From the NCBI GenBank assembly GCA_964544265.1, contig CAZJBD010000007.1, positions 1 through 36,008 on the forward strand: a stretch of 36,008 nucleotides of DNA. The letters run 5' to 3'. Below the pieces are notes generated by a model. That model saw only the letters and a list, made by a program, of their open reading frames with translations, was not told the DNA's origin and did no database searches. Shown in pieces: positions 23,291 to 31,708 of this stretch (within the stretch, counting starts at the first letter, position 1; each line of letters opens with the position of its first letter). Made by a program: the position numbers and the translations under genes. This DNA comes from JALHVH01 sp964544265. GTDB lineage: Bacteria > Acidobacteriota > Aminicenantia > Aminicenantales > Saccharicenantaceae.

Positions 23291-23339
23291 GGTCGTATGA
23301 TGCGTTACCTGCCAGGCGGGGCATTTCGCCGGGCGGACC

Positions 23340-24374
23340 TCATTGCGCCAGAATCGCCCGGAAGGCGGCGATAGCTCGGTCAATATCTTCGTCGTTGACG
23401 TCTTTGTGGGTAACCATGCGGATTCCGCCGGTCAAGGACAAGGCCAGGATCCCTTTATCCTTCATTCTCTGAAGGAATTCAGGAACGGTCAATCTCGGAT
23501 GCTTGAAGTCGAAGATGATGATGTTTGTCTGGACGCTTGTCGGGTCGAGCTTGATCCCCGGGAGTTCGTGGATGGCCGCGGCCAGTCGCTTGGCCCGCTT
23601 GTGGTCCTCCTCAAGCCTTCCGGGCATCTCGGTCAGGGCGATAATCCCCGGCGCGGCCAGGACGCCGACCTGGCGCATGCCGCCGCCTAAAACCTTCCTC
23701 AGCCGGCGTCCATAATCTATGGAGGCTTTGTCGGCCACCAGCATGGACCCCACCGGCGCGGAGAGCCCCTTGGACAGGCAGAACATCACAGAATCCGCCG
23801 AGCGGGCGTATTCCCTGACGGGGACTCCGGAGGCTAAGCTAGCGTTGAAGATCCGGGCCCCATCGAGGTGGACCTTGAGGCCGTTTTCGTCGGCCACTCG
23901 CCTTAGGGCCTTGAAGGTCTCGAGGGGAACTACGGCACCGCCCCAGTTGTTGTGAGTGTTCTCCAAGCAGATCAGGGAGGTCCGGGGCGTGTGAACATTG
24001 GGCTTACGGACGTTCTTCCTTACCTCATCCGGGTCCATGGCTCCTCTCTCGGAACGGATCGGCCGGGGCGTTACGCGAGAGATGAAGGTCATATGGGTCG
24101 ATTCCATGTTATAGATGTGGGAACGCTCCTCAACGATAACCTCTTCCAGGGCGTTCGTCCAGATCTTGACCGCGATGGAGTTCCCCATCGTCCCCGACGG
24201 GCAGAAGAGTCCGGCCTCCTTGCCCATGACCTCGGCGGCCAGGGCCTCGAGCTTCTGGACGGTCGGATCGTCCCCGAGGACGTCGTCCCCGACCACGGCC
24301 TCGGCCATGGCTCTGCGCATCTTGTCAGTCGGTTTCGTTACCGTGTCGCTTCGGAAATCGGAATACGTCATCAT
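23340..24374 (-). CDS. ltaE: Low-specificity L-threonine aldolase
   Basis: This PLP-dependent fold-type I enzyme cleaves L-threonine or allo-threonine to glycine and acetaldehyde. The N-terminus DFRSDTVTKPTDKMRRAM is the family hallmark. LFCPSGTMGN binds the cofactor phosphate, VHLDGARIFN supplies the cofactor-contacting Asp171, and CLSKGLSAPVGS holds the PLP lysine, Lys202. The start at 24374 follows AAGGAG by 8 nt and gives 344 aa, the usual length; a second ATG follows directly. The gene is divergent from the PASTA gene and upstream of the SPL-type gene. Beta-eliminating lyases are related, but the N-terminal motif favours the aldolase. Confidence 0.88.
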   Translation of the reverse strand: MMTYSDFRSDTVTKPTDKMRRAMAEAVVGDDVLGDDPTVQKLEALAAEVMGKEAGLFCPSGTMGNSIAVKIWTNALEEVIVEERSHIYNMESTHMTFISRVTPRPIRSERGAMDPDEVRKNVRKPNVHTPRTSLICLENTHNNWGGAVVPLETFKALRRVADENGLKVHLDGARIFNASLASGVPVREYARSADSVMFCLSKGLSAPVGSMLVADKASIDYGRRLRKVLGGGMRQVGVLAAPGIIALTEMPGRLEEDHKRAKRLAAAIHELPGIKLDPTSVQTNIIIFDFKHPRLTVPEFLQRMKDKGILALSLTGGIRMVTHKDVNDEDIDRAIAAFRAILAQ

Positions 24375-24534
24375 CTTTTGTCTCCTTCGAATGAAGGACA
24401 TTATAAACAAAATCCAGGGCTAAGGCGAATTCCTCCCGCCTTGCCGACAGGATTCTTGTTTCGAATCTATCCGCATCCCTGAATTCTGATCCGCCGTTTC
24501 TTTCCGCAATCCTGGCAACGTTTCCCGGGTTTAC

Positions 24535-24562
24535 TTGGTTAATTATCTATGGTATAGATAAT
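24535..24562 (+). promoter_or_regulatory. Promoter-overlapping 21-bp inverted repeat upstream of the PASTA gene
   Basis: ATTATCTAT (24542-24550), GGT, ATAGATAAT (24554-24562) form a perfect 9-bp inverted repeat. Its right arm contains GATAAT (24557-24562, 5 of 6 to a -10 box). A weak -35, TTGGTT, lies at 24535-24540, 16 bp upstream. This arrangement suits a repressor site that covers the promoter of the PASTA-rpe-epimerase transcript. Confidence 0.5.
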
Positions 24563-24590
24563 CGTGAGCTTCAAACATTGAAATTGACGC

Positions 24591-25307
24591 ATGTCCAAGA
24601 AGAAAATTGCTGAAATCCCTTTTTATATCCTGGCCTTCGGCATTCTCTTCTTTTTAAGCGCCGTTATTTTTTCCCAGATCATCCTGAAGGGCGAGACCGT
24701 CTCGGTTCCGGACCTTGTGGGGAAGGGCCTCGCCGAGGCCCAAGGCCTCCTGGAAAAAAAGGACCTCTCTTTATCCCAAAGAGGAAGCGAGTTTAACGAC
24801 CAGTGGTCGGTGGGCCGGATCGTCCGGCAGGTCCCCCCGGCGGGCTCCAAGATCCGGGTCACCAAAGTTATCCAGGTCTTCGTCAGCTCGGGGAGCCATA
24901 AGGTCGCCGTTCCCGCCCTCGAAGGACGCAGCCTTGAAGCCGCCCTTCCTCTTCTCAAAGAATTCGGGCTCTTCAAGGGCAGACTCACCCAGATCCACAC
25001 GCCGCGGTTTGCGGCCGGCAAGATCCTAGCCCAGAGGCCTCAAGCCGGGGAAGCTGCCGAACGGAATTCGGCCGTCGGCCTCCTGGTCAGTCAGGGGGAT
25101 TGGGAGGAGCGCTTCATCATGCCCGACTTGATCGGGAAGAACGCCGCGAAGGTTATGGACCAGCTTAAGGCCTTGGATTTTAAAATCGGCGATTTCCACT
25201 ACACCTATTACCCCGGGCTGAGCAAAGGGATCATCATCAAGCAATCCCCCCCCTACGGATATAGGATCCAGAAGAGAAACTTGATCACCTTTGAGGTCAG
25301 CCGCTGA
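24591..25307 (+). CDS. Membrane-anchored PASTA-domain protein
   Basis: The 238-aa protein has a short cytoplasmic N-terminus, one membrane segment (about residues 10-30, FYILAFGILFFLSAVIFSQI) and three PASTA repeats. The repeats start near VSVPDLVGKG (38), VAVPALEGRS (104) and FIMPDLIGKN (174). PASTA domains bind peptidoglycan or muropeptides and usually hang from serine/threonine kinases or penicillin-binding proteins. Here no kinase domain is attached, so it may be a wall sensor or partner protein. Its stop overlaps the rpe start by one base (TGATG), so the two are translationally coupled. The ribosome site before its ATG is poor. Confidence 0.85.
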   Translation: MSKKKIAEIPFYILAFGILFFLSAVIFSQIILKGETVSVPDLVGKGLAEAQGLLEKKDLSLSQRGSEFNDQWSVGRIVRQVPPAGSKIRVTKVIQVFVSSGSHKVAVPALEGRSLEAALPLLKEFGLFKGRLTQIHTPRFAAGKILAQRPQAGEAAERNSAVGLLVSQGDWEERFIMPDLIGKNAAKVMDQLKALDFKIGDFHYTYYPGLSKGIIIKQSPPYGYRIQKRNLITFEVSR

Positions 25308-25984
25308 TGGTCCGTATCGCACCCTCCATCCTTTCCGCCGACTTCACCCGTATTGCAGAGGCCGTCCAAATAGCCGAGAAGGCCGGGGCCGATCTCATCC
25401 ATATCGACATCATGGACGGGCACTTCGTTCCCAACCTCACTCTGGGCCCCCAGCTCGTGGCCTCCTTGAGGGATAAAACCTCGCTCCCTCTGGATGTCCA
25501 TCTCATGGTCGAAAAGCCGCGCTCCTTCATCCCCCTGTTTCATGATGCCGGGGCCGATTGGATTTCGTTCCACCTTGAAGCTTCGGTCCATATCCATAAG
25601 GACGTCACGCTCATCAAGGAGCTGGGCCGCAAAGCGGGCTTGGTCTTGAATCCCGCAACCCCTATCCACCTCCTAAAGGAAATCCTCAACGAACTCGATT
25701 TCGTCCTCCTCATGTCCGTCAATCCCGGCTGGGGAGGGCAGAAATTCATCCCCGCCTGCCTCGCGAAGATCCGGGCGCTCAAGGACTGGATCCGGGAGGA
25801 GAAACTCGACATCCCGATCGAGGTCGACGGAGGAATCAAGCCGGACAACATGGAAGACCTGATCCGCCATGGAGCGGACATTATCGTGGCCGGATCCGCA
25901 ATATTCGCCGCCCCGGACCCCGCCGCCGTGATCGACAAGATGAGGAGAATCGCCCAGCTTTATAATGGGTCGCACGACCGATGA
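25307..25984 (+). CDS. rpe: Ribulose-phosphate 3-epimerase
   Basis: Rpe interconverts ribulose 5-phosphate and xylulose 5-phosphate in the pentose phosphate pathway. The 225-aa TIM barrel has every family motif: APSILSADF, HIDIMDGHFVPN with the metal-binding His and Asp, HLMVEKP, MSVNPGWGGQKFI and EVDGGIKPDN with the second catalytic Asp. Length is normal. The gene is coupled upstream to the PASTA gene (TGATG) and downstream to the epimerase gene (ATGA, 4 bp), so the three are made from one message. Confidence 0.95.
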   Translation: MVRIAPSILSADFTRIAEAVQIAEKAGADLIHIDIMDGHFVPNLTLGPQLVASLRDKTSLPLDVHLMVEKPRSFIPLFHDAGADWISFHLEASVHIHKDVTLIKELGRKAGLVLNPATPIHLLKEILNELDFVLLMSVNPGWGGQKFIPACLAKIRALKDWIREEKLDIPIEVDGGIKPDNMEDLIRHGADIIVAGSAIFAAPDPAAVIDKMRRIAQLYNGSHDR

Positions 25985-26925
25985 AGGCCATCGTGACGGG
26001 TGCAGCCGGCTTTATCGGCTCCAACCTCTGTCAAAAGCTCCTCGCCGACGGGGTTTCCGTGACCGGAATCGATTCGTTCACCGATTACTACCCAAGGTGG
26101 ATCAAGGAACGGAACATCTTGCCTCTTCATGCCTATGACGAATTCGATTTCTTGGACAAGGACCTGGACGATCTTGATCCGGCCAGCGTCCTCGAAGGCG
26201 CGGATTGCGTCTTCCACTTCGCCGCCCAGGCCGGCGTTCGGGCGAGCTGGGGCCGGAACTTTGATGCCTACCTTAAGAACAACATCAAGGTAACCCAAAA
26301 GCTCCTCGAGGCGTCGAAGGGACTTCCCCTGAAGAAATTCGTTTTTGCCTCGTCATCATCGGTTTATGGCCTGACCCCCACCCTCCCGATGTCAGAGACA
26401 AGCCCCGTCCATCCCCTTTCTCCTTATGGAGTCAGCAAGCTCGCGGCTGAACAGCTCTGTTTTCTCTATTATAAGAACTTCGGAGTCCCGGCCGTATCCC
26501 TTCGCCTCTTCACGGTTTACGGACCTTCCCAACGGCCCGACATGGCTTTCCACAAGTTCTTCAAAGCCTTGACCGAGGATCGGGAGATCGTCGTCTTCGG
26601 GGACGGTCAACAGACCAGGGATTTTACGTTCGTGGCCGATATCGTCCAGGCCAGCCTGGCCGCCCTCGCCTCTGGGAAGCCCGGCGAAACCTACAACATC
26701 GGAGGCGGCCATCGCAAGAAACTCGAGGACGTGATCCGGCTCATGGAGAGAATCTGCCATATGAAGGTCCGTATCCGCCGGGCTGAAAAAGAAAAGGGAG
26801 ATGTCCCCGACACCTGGGCCGACATCCAGAAGGCGCGGAGGGACATGGGCTATTCCCCCAACACCCGTCTCGATGACGGGCTCGAACAGGAATGGCGCTG
26901 GATCCAGCAGCTCTATTCTTCCTGA
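25981..26925 (+). CDS. NAD-dependent sugar-nucleotide epimerase
   Basis: The 314-aa protein is an extended short-chain dehydrogenase. TGAAGFIGSN (Gly7, Gly10, Gly13) binds NAD, and the catalytic set is Ser126 region/Tyr149/Lys153 in FASSSSVYG and YGVSK. FHFAAQAGVRASW is close to that of UDP-glucuronate and UDP-glucose 4-epimerases. RLFTVYGPSQRPDMA and YNIGGG complete the substrate side. It probably supplies a nucleotide sugar for surface polysaccharide. UDP-glucuronate 4-epimerase is the best guess, but specificity is not certain. It overlaps rpe by 4 bp and ends 18 bp before the bamD start. Confidence 0.85.
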   Translation: MKAIVTGAAGFIGSNLCQKLLADGVSVTGIDSFTDYYPRWIKERNILPLHAYDEFDFLDKDLDDLDPASVLEGADCVFHFAAQAGVRASWGRNFDAYLKNNIKVTQKLLEASKGLPLKKFVFASSSSVYGLTPTLPMSETSPVHPLSPYGVSKLAAEQLCFLYYKNFGVPAVSLRLFTVYGPSQRPDMAFHKFFKALTEDREIVVFGDGQQTRDFTFVADIVQASLAALASGKPGETYNIGGGHRKKLEDVIRLMERICHMKVRIRRAEKEKGDVPDTWADIQKARRDMGYSPNTRLDDGLEQEWRWIQQLYSS

Positions 26926-26943
26926 AATGTGAGGATGCAAGAG

Positions 26944-27750
26944 ATGAAACCGAACGTGTGGAGAACGGGCGCCGCAATTATTCTCTGCCTTTTTGTCGCC
27001 CTGGTCTTTCCCGCCTGCAAAAAAAAGAATGTCGAGGTCGCTCCTGAGATCGCCTCGTCCGACGAAGCCCTTTTCAAGCTCGGAGAAGCGGAGATCAAAA
27101 AGGATATGGAGAAGGCCCTCCTCTACCTGCGCCAGGTCATCGATTCCTTCCCGAAGAGCTTCTACGCCCAGAGGGCCAAACTCCTCATCGCCGACGCCTA
27201 TTTTAAAAAAGGCGACGAAGGCAACATGATCCTGGCGGCAGCCGAATACCGCGAATTCATTAACCTTTACCCCTACAGCCCTTCGGCGGCCTATTGCCAA
27301 TACCAAATCGGGATGACCTCCTTCACCAAGACGCTCAAAGCCGGGCGGGACCAGTCCAAGACGACCCAGGCCCTCGCTGAGTTCAAAAAGGTCGTCACGG
27401 CCTATCCGCTGAGCGAACAGGCCAAGTCCGCCCAGGATAAGATCAAGATATGCGAAGAGAGGCTGGCTGATCACGCCTTGGCCATCGCCACTCATTATTA
27501 TCGGGCCGAGGCCTACAAGGCATCAACGAGCCGACTGACCGAGCTGGTCACCAACTACCCAGGCTTCTCGAAGATGGACGCCGTCTTCTTCTACCTCGGG
27601 GACTCTTATTACAAATGGAACAAGGTTGACGAGGGCGTCCCTTATTTCACAAAACTCGTCACGGATTATCCGAAAAGCGGCTTCGTCAAGCAGGCTCAGA
27701 AACGGCTCCAGGAAATCGAAGCCGCTGATAAAGCAAAGAAGCAAAAATAG
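26944..27750 (+). CDS. bamD: Outer membrane assembly lipoprotein, BamD family
   Basis: From the ATG at 26944 (GAGG 9 nt upstream) the 268-aa protein begins with a lipoprotein signal: a hydrophobic stretch to LVFPAC, where Cys25 would be lipidated. Tetratricopeptide-like repeats follow, with DEALFKLGEAEI, FPKSFYAQRAKLLIADAYFK, YPYSPSAAYCQYQIG and a long charged C-terminus. This is the BamD (YfiO) layout, in which the lipoprotein helps the BAM complex insert beta-barrel proteins in the outer membrane. Two earlier in-frame starts (GTG 26929, ATG 26935) are less well placed. The related periplasmic CpoB/YbgF is an alternative but is not a lipoprotein. Confidence 0.82.
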   Translation: MKPNVWRTGAAIILCLFVALVFPACKKKNVEVAPEIASSDEALFKLGEAEIKKDMEKALLYLRQVIDSFPKSFYAQRAKLLIADAYFKKGDEGNMILAAAEYREFINLYPYSPSAAYCQYQIGMTSFTKTLKAGRDQSKTTQALAEFKKVVTAYPLSEQAKSAQDKIKICEERLADHALAIATHYYRAEAYKASTSRLTELVTNYPGFSKMDAVFFYLGDSYYKWNKVDEGVPYFTKLVTDYPKSGFVKQAQKRLQEIEAADKAKKQK

Positions 27751-27826
27751 CCTTTCCCCGAAATCGAGGATGCGAATTCCAGATAGAATATTGATATGAA
27801 AGGAAGGACGGCCTTGCATGGATTCC

Positions 27827-27850
27827 CGGCCGCTGAGACGGCAGCGGCCG
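27827..27850. repeat. GC-rich hairpin upstream of recN
   Basis: CGGCCGCTG (27827-27835) and CAGCGGCCG (27842-27850) form a perfect 9-bp stem around a 6-nt loop. It lies in the 208-bp spacer between bamD and recN. No T-run follows, so it is not a standard terminator. It may mark the end of the bamD message by other means or affect recN expression. The rest of the spacer shows nothing I can support. Confidence 0.5.
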
Positions 27851-27958
27851 CCCGCTTCGTCTCTCCTTTAGGATCCGCCGCGAACTGGGAAGCGGAGGGA
27901 TATCCGAGTCGGGCCCTCGTTCCCTGTGAGCGAGAGTCATCAAAATAAGCGGAGCGGC

Positions 27959-29668
27959 ATGATCAAGTCCCTTCGCATCAAGAACTTGGCGACGATCGAG
28001 GAACTCGAGCTCAAGCTCGATGACGGCTTCTCGATTTTGACCGGGGAAACCGGAGCGGGAAAATCCATCATTATCGACGCCATCCGCCTCATCCTGGGCG
28101 AAAAGGGATCGCCCGACTACATCCGGACTGGAAAAAACGAAGCTTCGGTCGAAGCGGTTATCGAGGCGCCGGGAATGGCCGCGAGGCTCAATGACCTCGG
28201 ACTGGAGGAAGGCGAGGAGCTACTCGTCCAGAGACGGATCTCAGAACAGGGACCCGGAAAGGCCTATATCAACGGCGTCCTTATTCCGGTCCGGAAGCTC
28301 AAGGAAGCCGGGACGGCTGTCGTCGATATCTATGGCCAGAACGACCACGTATTCCTTCTCCATCTCCAAAACCACCTCATCTACCTGGATGCGTTCCTGG
28401 ACGCCGATTCTCTGAGAGAACAGGTTTCGGCGGCCGCCCGCCAGCTGAAGTCCCTCCTCCTTCAGAAGCAAGAGCTTGAGTCCAAGAGCCGGGAGCGGGA
28501 CCAGAGACTTGATTTCCTGGCCTACCAGGTCAGGGAGATAGAGGGGGCCGGGCTCAGGCCGGGCGAGGAAGAAGGACTTATCCAGAATCGGGAGATCCTG
28601 AAAAATGCGGGCAAGATCGCCGGGCTCATTGACCATGCGCTGGACCTGAGCTACGCCCAGGAAGAGTCCATCCTCCCTCTTCTGTCCAAGCTGAAGAACG
28701 TCTTGAAAGAGCTCGTTCCGTATGATCCTTCCCTCGCATCCTCCGGCCAATTGGTCGAGGAGTTCTCGATCGCCGTGCGCGAGCTCGCGCACGGACTCAT
28801 GAAGTTCAAGGAAGGGAACACCGGGACGCCCGATGACATCGAGATGATCGAGGAAAGGCTCCATATCATCGATAAGCTCAAACGAAAATACGGAGGGGGG
28901 ATCCCTGAGGTCCTTGCCTATCTTGAAGGGATCAAAGCCGAAGAAAAGGCCTTGGCCTCGGGACAAGAAAGGCTGGAGGGGCTGGCTGAGGAGATCGGGA
29001 AGAAATTCAAAGATTACGTCGCGAAGGCGGGGAAACTCACGGCCCTCCGCGTCAGCGGGGCCAATAAGCTGGCCGCAATCATGGAAAAAGAGATTGCCAT
29101 CCTGGGGATGAGCAAGGCCGCCTTTAAAGTCGAGGTCCGGACGACCGCTCCAGGGCTGGAGAATCCAGCCACTATTCAGGAGGGCGGAACGGACGAAGTG
29201 GAGTTCCTCATTTCGCCGAATCCCGGCGAGGAGCTCCGGCCCCTTCGGAAGATCGCCTCGGGAGGCGAATTGTCCCGAGTCATGCTGGCCTTAAAATCCA
29301 TCGGTAGAGAGGCAGAGACCTCAAGGACGCTCATCTTCGATGAAATCGATTCCGGCATAGGGGGTGGAACGGCGGTTTTTATTGCCGAGAAACTCGGGTC
29401 CCTGTCCCAGAAACACCAAGTCATCTGCATCACCCACCTTCCTCAGATTGCCGCGGCCGCCGCCCACCAATTTCGGATCGATAAAAGGTTCGGGAAAGAA
29501 AGGACCTACACATCCGTCAGGAAGCTACAGGCCGAGGAACGGGTCGAGGAGATCGCCCGTCTCATCTCGGGGGCCAAGATCAGCAAAGCTTCTCTTCAGA
29601 CCGCCAGGGAAATGCTGGCGGGTGTTCTGGCCGGGGAAAAAACGGCTCGGTCGAGGTCGGTCTCTTGA
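27959..29668 (+). CDS. recN: DNA repair protein RecN
   Basis: RecN is an SMC-like ATPase acting early in double-strand break repair. The 569-aa protein has the N-terminal IKNLATIEELEL strand, Walker A GETGAGKS (29-36) and EKGSPDYIRTG. Coiled-coil arms run over about residues 150-370. The C-terminal lobe carries the signature LRKIASGGELSRVMLALK, Walker B TLIFDEIDSGIGGG and CITHLPQIAAAA. The ATG at 27959 has GGAG 4 nt upstream and starts right at the conserved N-terminus; an 11-codon extension is unlikely. Length matches bacterial RecN. The gene is followed 19 bp later by the C_GCAxxG_C_C gene. Confidence 0.95.
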   Translation: MIKSLRIKNLATIEELELKLDDGFSILTGETGAGKSIIIDAIRLILGEKGSPDYIRTGKNEASVEAVIEAPGMAARLNDLGLEEGEELLVQRRISEQGPGKAYINGVLIPVRKLKEAGTAVVDIYGQNDHVFLLHLQNHLIYLDAFLDADSLREQVSAAARQLKSLLLQKQELESKSRERDQRLDFLAYQVREIEGAGLRPGEEEGLIQNREILKNAGKIAGLIDHALDLSYAQEESILPLLSKLKNVLKELVPYDPSLASSGQLVEEFSIAVRELAHGLMKFKEGNTGTPDDIEMIEERLHIIDKLKRKYGGGIPEVLAYLEGIKAEEKALASGQERLEGLAEEIGKKFKDYVAKAGKLTALRVSGANKLAAIMEKEIAILGMSKAAFKVEVRTTAPGLENPATIQEGGTDEVEFLISPNPGEELRPLRKIASGGELSRVMLALKSIGREAETSRTLIFDEIDSGIGGGTAVFIAEKLGSLSQKHQVICITHLPQIAAAAAHQFRIDKRFGKERTYTSVRKLQAEERVEEIARLISGAKISKASLQTAREMLAGVLAGEKTARSRSVS

Positions 29669-29687
29669 CCTGGACCAGGAGGTGACC

Positions 29688-30128
29688 ATGAATAGGGAAG
29701 AACAAGCCGAAGCTACCTTTAGAAAGGGATTTAACTGTTCACAGGCGGTCCTCGCCGCCTTCCGCGATGAATTCGGAATCCCCCGGAAGACCGCCCTCCG
29801 CATCTCCCAAGGATTCGGCGGGGGCATGGCCAGAATGGCCGAAACGTGCGGCGCCCTGACCGGCGCGTTCATGGTCATCGGGTTGAAGCATGGAAAAACG
29901 CGGGCAAAAGATGACGCCGCCAAAGAGAAGACGTACGCCCTCTGCCTTGAACTCGCCCGGCGTTTCCGAGCCCGGCACGGCGCCCTCCGCTGCAGGGACC
30001 TTCTGGGCTGCGACATCGGAACGCCGGAAGGAGCGAAGATCGCGCGGGACCAAAAGCTTCATGACGACCTCTGCCCTCAACTCGTCGTCTCGGCCGTTGA
30101 AATTGTGGAAGACCTGCTCAGAGCTTAA
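29688..30128 (+). CDS. C_GCAxxG_C_C family protein
   Basis: The start at 29688 is well set: AGGAGG lies 5 nt upstream. The 146-aa protein matches the redox-type C_GCAxxG_C_C family, named for its cysteine pattern. Visible cysteines are Cys17 (FNCSQAV), Cys54 (ETCGALTGA), Cys86, Cys102, Cys108 (LLGCDI) and Cys129. The glycine-rich GFGGGMARM precedes the second Cys. Members are small, often found in anaerobes, and may bind metal or an iron-sulfur cluster; no biochemical role is established to my knowledge. It shares a transcript with recN by position, and its stop is 51 bp before the miaB start. Confidence 0.85.
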   Translation: MNREEQAEATFRKGFNCSQAVLAAFRDEFGIPRKTALRISQGFGGGMARMAETCGALTGAFMVIGLKHGKTRAKDDAAKEKTYALCLELARRFRARHGALRCRDLLGCDIGTPEGAKIARDQKLHDDLCPQLVVSAVEIVEDLLRA

Positions 30129-30152
30129 TCCCCCCGTTATTTCCATTGGTGT

Positions 30153-30158
30153 ATAATG
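30153..30158 (+). promoter_or_regulatory. Perfect -10 box before miaB
   Basis: TATAAT at 30153-30158 matches consensus fully, but no good -35 lies 16-18 bp upstream. If used, transcription would start near 30165, which rules out the ATG at 30156 that overlaps the box and supports the ATG at 30180 as the miaB start. Confidence 0.4.
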
Positions 30159-30179
30159 TTCTGTCCAAGGCCCGGGAAT

Positions 30180-31514
30180 ATGTCCGCAAACCTCGAAGGA
30201 TGCCGTTTTTTCATCAAAACTTTTGGCTGCCAGATGAACGAGAACGATTCCGAGCACGTCGCCGGTCTCCTGGTCCGGGCGGGCGCCACAAAAGCCCTCT
30301 CGGCCGAAGAAAGCGATATCATCCTCGTCAATACCTGTGCAGTGAGAAAGAAATCGGAGGAAAAAATAGATTCTTTTCTCGGCCGCCTCTCCCCTCTCAA
30401 AAAGGATCGGAACAAGGTCATCGGCGTCCTGGGCTGCGTTGCTCAGATCCGCCGAGGGGCCTTGTTCGAGAAAAGACCCGATATCGACGTCATCATCGGC
30501 CCCGATCATTATCATGAACTCCCCTCGCTTCTCTCACAAAAGCGGGAGCGAAAGCTCCTCCTGACAAGCTGGAGCCGTGCTTGGCACGAGATTGGGTCCG
30601 CCGAAACCCTGAGGGAAAGCCGCGTCAGCGCCTACGTGCCTATCATGGAAGGATGCGACAATTTTTGTGCCTACTGCGTTGTTCCCTTCAGCCGGGGTCG
30701 AGAAAAGTGCCGGCCGATGCGAAACGTTTGGGCCGAGGTCCTGGACCTCGCCAAGGGCGGATACAAGGAGATCCAGCTTCTGGGTCAGAACGTGAATTCC
30801 TATCAGGACCCCGAGACAGGGGCGAATTTCGCCGGACTCCTGAGGATGGTGAGCCGGGTTGAAGGCATCGAATGGATTCGGTTCATCACCTCCCATCCCA
30901 AAGATCTTTCTCCGGAGATCGTCCGGACCATGGCCGACCATCCGAATATCTGCCGGCAGCTCCACCTCCCCCTTCAATCCGGCTCAACGGCCGTGCTGGC
31001 GAGGATGAACAGGGGCTATACCAGGGAGGAATACCTGGAAAAAGTCGCCCTGCTCAAGGACCTGATGCCGGATATCGCGTTGAGCACGGACATCATCGTG
31101 GGCTTTCCGGGAGAAACGGAAAGCGATTTCGAAGAAACCCTCGATATCCTGAAAAAAATAGAATTCGCCAATATCTTTTCTTTTCGTTATTCACCCCGCC
31201 CCCAAACCGCCGCCTCCGGAATCGAGGACGACGTCCCTTTGGTTGTCAAAAGAAAAAGGTTGATCATCCTCCAAAATCTTCAGAAAGACATCCAGCTCAC
31301 CAGAAACGGGAGGCTCATCGGAAAGACGTCCAAGGTTCTCTGCGATGGGGAAAGTAAGGAAGGCGCCGGCCGGTACTCTGGAAGGACCGAAGGATTCCAG
31401 GTCGTCAATTTCAGCTCCCCTCGGGATGTCCGGAACAGCTTCGTCGAGGTCCTTATCAGCGGATACGGACCCTACAGTCTTCATGGAGAGACGCTAAACA
31501 GGCTGGACGAGTGA
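30180..31514 (+). CDS. miaB: tRNA-2-methylthio-N6-dimethylallyladenosine synthase MiaB
   Basis: MiaB adds a methylthio group to i6A37 of tRNAs. The 444-aa protein has the methylthiotransferase layout. N-terminal cluster cysteines are Cys17 (TFGCQMNENDSE), Cys53 (NTCAVR) and Cys86 (LGCVAQ). The radical SAM motif EGCDNFCAYCVVPFSRGRE follows with Cys159/163/166, and a TRAM domain closes the protein. FGCQMNxNDSE and the spacing fit MiaB better than RimO or MtaB. AAGG lies 9 nt before the chosen ATG. A strong intrinsic terminator follows the stop, ending this transcript before nusA. Confidence 0.92.
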   Translation: MSANLEGCRFFIKTFGCQMNENDSEHVAGLLVRAGATKALSAEESDIILVNTCAVRKKSEEKIDSFLGRLSPLKKDRNKVIGVLGCVAQIRRGALFEKRPDIDVIIGPDHYHELPSLLSQKRERKLLLTSWSRAWHEIGSAETLRESRVSAYVPIMEGCDNFCAYCVVPFSRGREKCRPMRNVWAEVLDLAKGGYKEIQLLGQNVNSYQDPETGANFAGLLRMVSRVEGIEWIRFITSHPKDLSPEIVRTMADHPNICRQLHLPLQSGSTAVLARMNRGYTREEYLEKVALLKDLMPDIALSTDIIVGFPGETESDFEETLDILKKIEFANIFSFRYSPRPQTAASGIEDDVPLVVKRKRLIILQNLQKDIQLTRNGRLIGKTSKVLCDGESKEGAGRYSGRTEGFQVVNFSSPRDVRNSFVEVLISGYGPYSLHGETLNRLDE

Positions 31515-31555
31515 GGAAAACACAGGGTCTTTTACTCTCGCCAGATTCAGACCAG

Positions 31556-31595
31556 CCGCCCGCCTGGCCTTGATCGCCAGGCGTGGGTGGTTTTT
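31556..31595 (+). terminator. Rho-independent terminator after miaB
   Basis: GCCTGGC (31562-31568) pairs with GCCAGGC (31576-31582) around a 7-nt loop; one further C-G pair and a looser GC-rich base extend the stem. TTTTT (31591-31595) follows. It lies 40-80 bp after the miaB stop and isolates nusA from upstream transcription. Confidence 0.8.
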
Positions 31596-31638
31596 CCGAC
31601 TCACATTCAATCGTCGGTACGAAGTCTTTTTGATCTCG

Positions 31639-31667
31639 TTGCACTTCTTCCCGGATTTGGGTATAAT
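31639..31667 (+). promoter_or_regulatory. Probable promoter of the nusA-infB operon
   Basis: A perfect TATAAT (31662-31667) lies 17 bp after TTGCAC (31639-31644, 3 of 6 to the -35 consensus). Transcription would start near 31674, about 35 nt before the nusA ATG. It stands directly after the miaB terminator, as expected for an operon start. Confidence 0.6.
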
Positions 31668-31708
31668 CTTTTGTCTTTCCGTTTCCCAAAGGGAATAAGA
31701 CTGCAGGC

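Noticed and set aside
23291..23383. Longer version of the SPL-type protein starting at a TTG inside the threonine aldolase gene
   Set aside because: Rare start codon, 44-bp overlap and no motif in the added residues. The ATG at 23290 is preferred, though the start is not certain.
27827..27850. Intrinsic terminator for bamD
   Set aside because: The stem is strong but no T-run follows on either strand.
27796..27948. A 50-codon ORF between bamD and recN
   Set aside because: No ribosome site or family likeness, and it runs through the hairpin at 27827-27850.
29364..29687. Long in-frame N-terminal extension of the C_GCAxxG_C_C protein overlapping recN
   Set aside because: It lies in the wrong frame of the well-conserved recN C-terminus; a perfect ribosome site marks the ATG at 29688.
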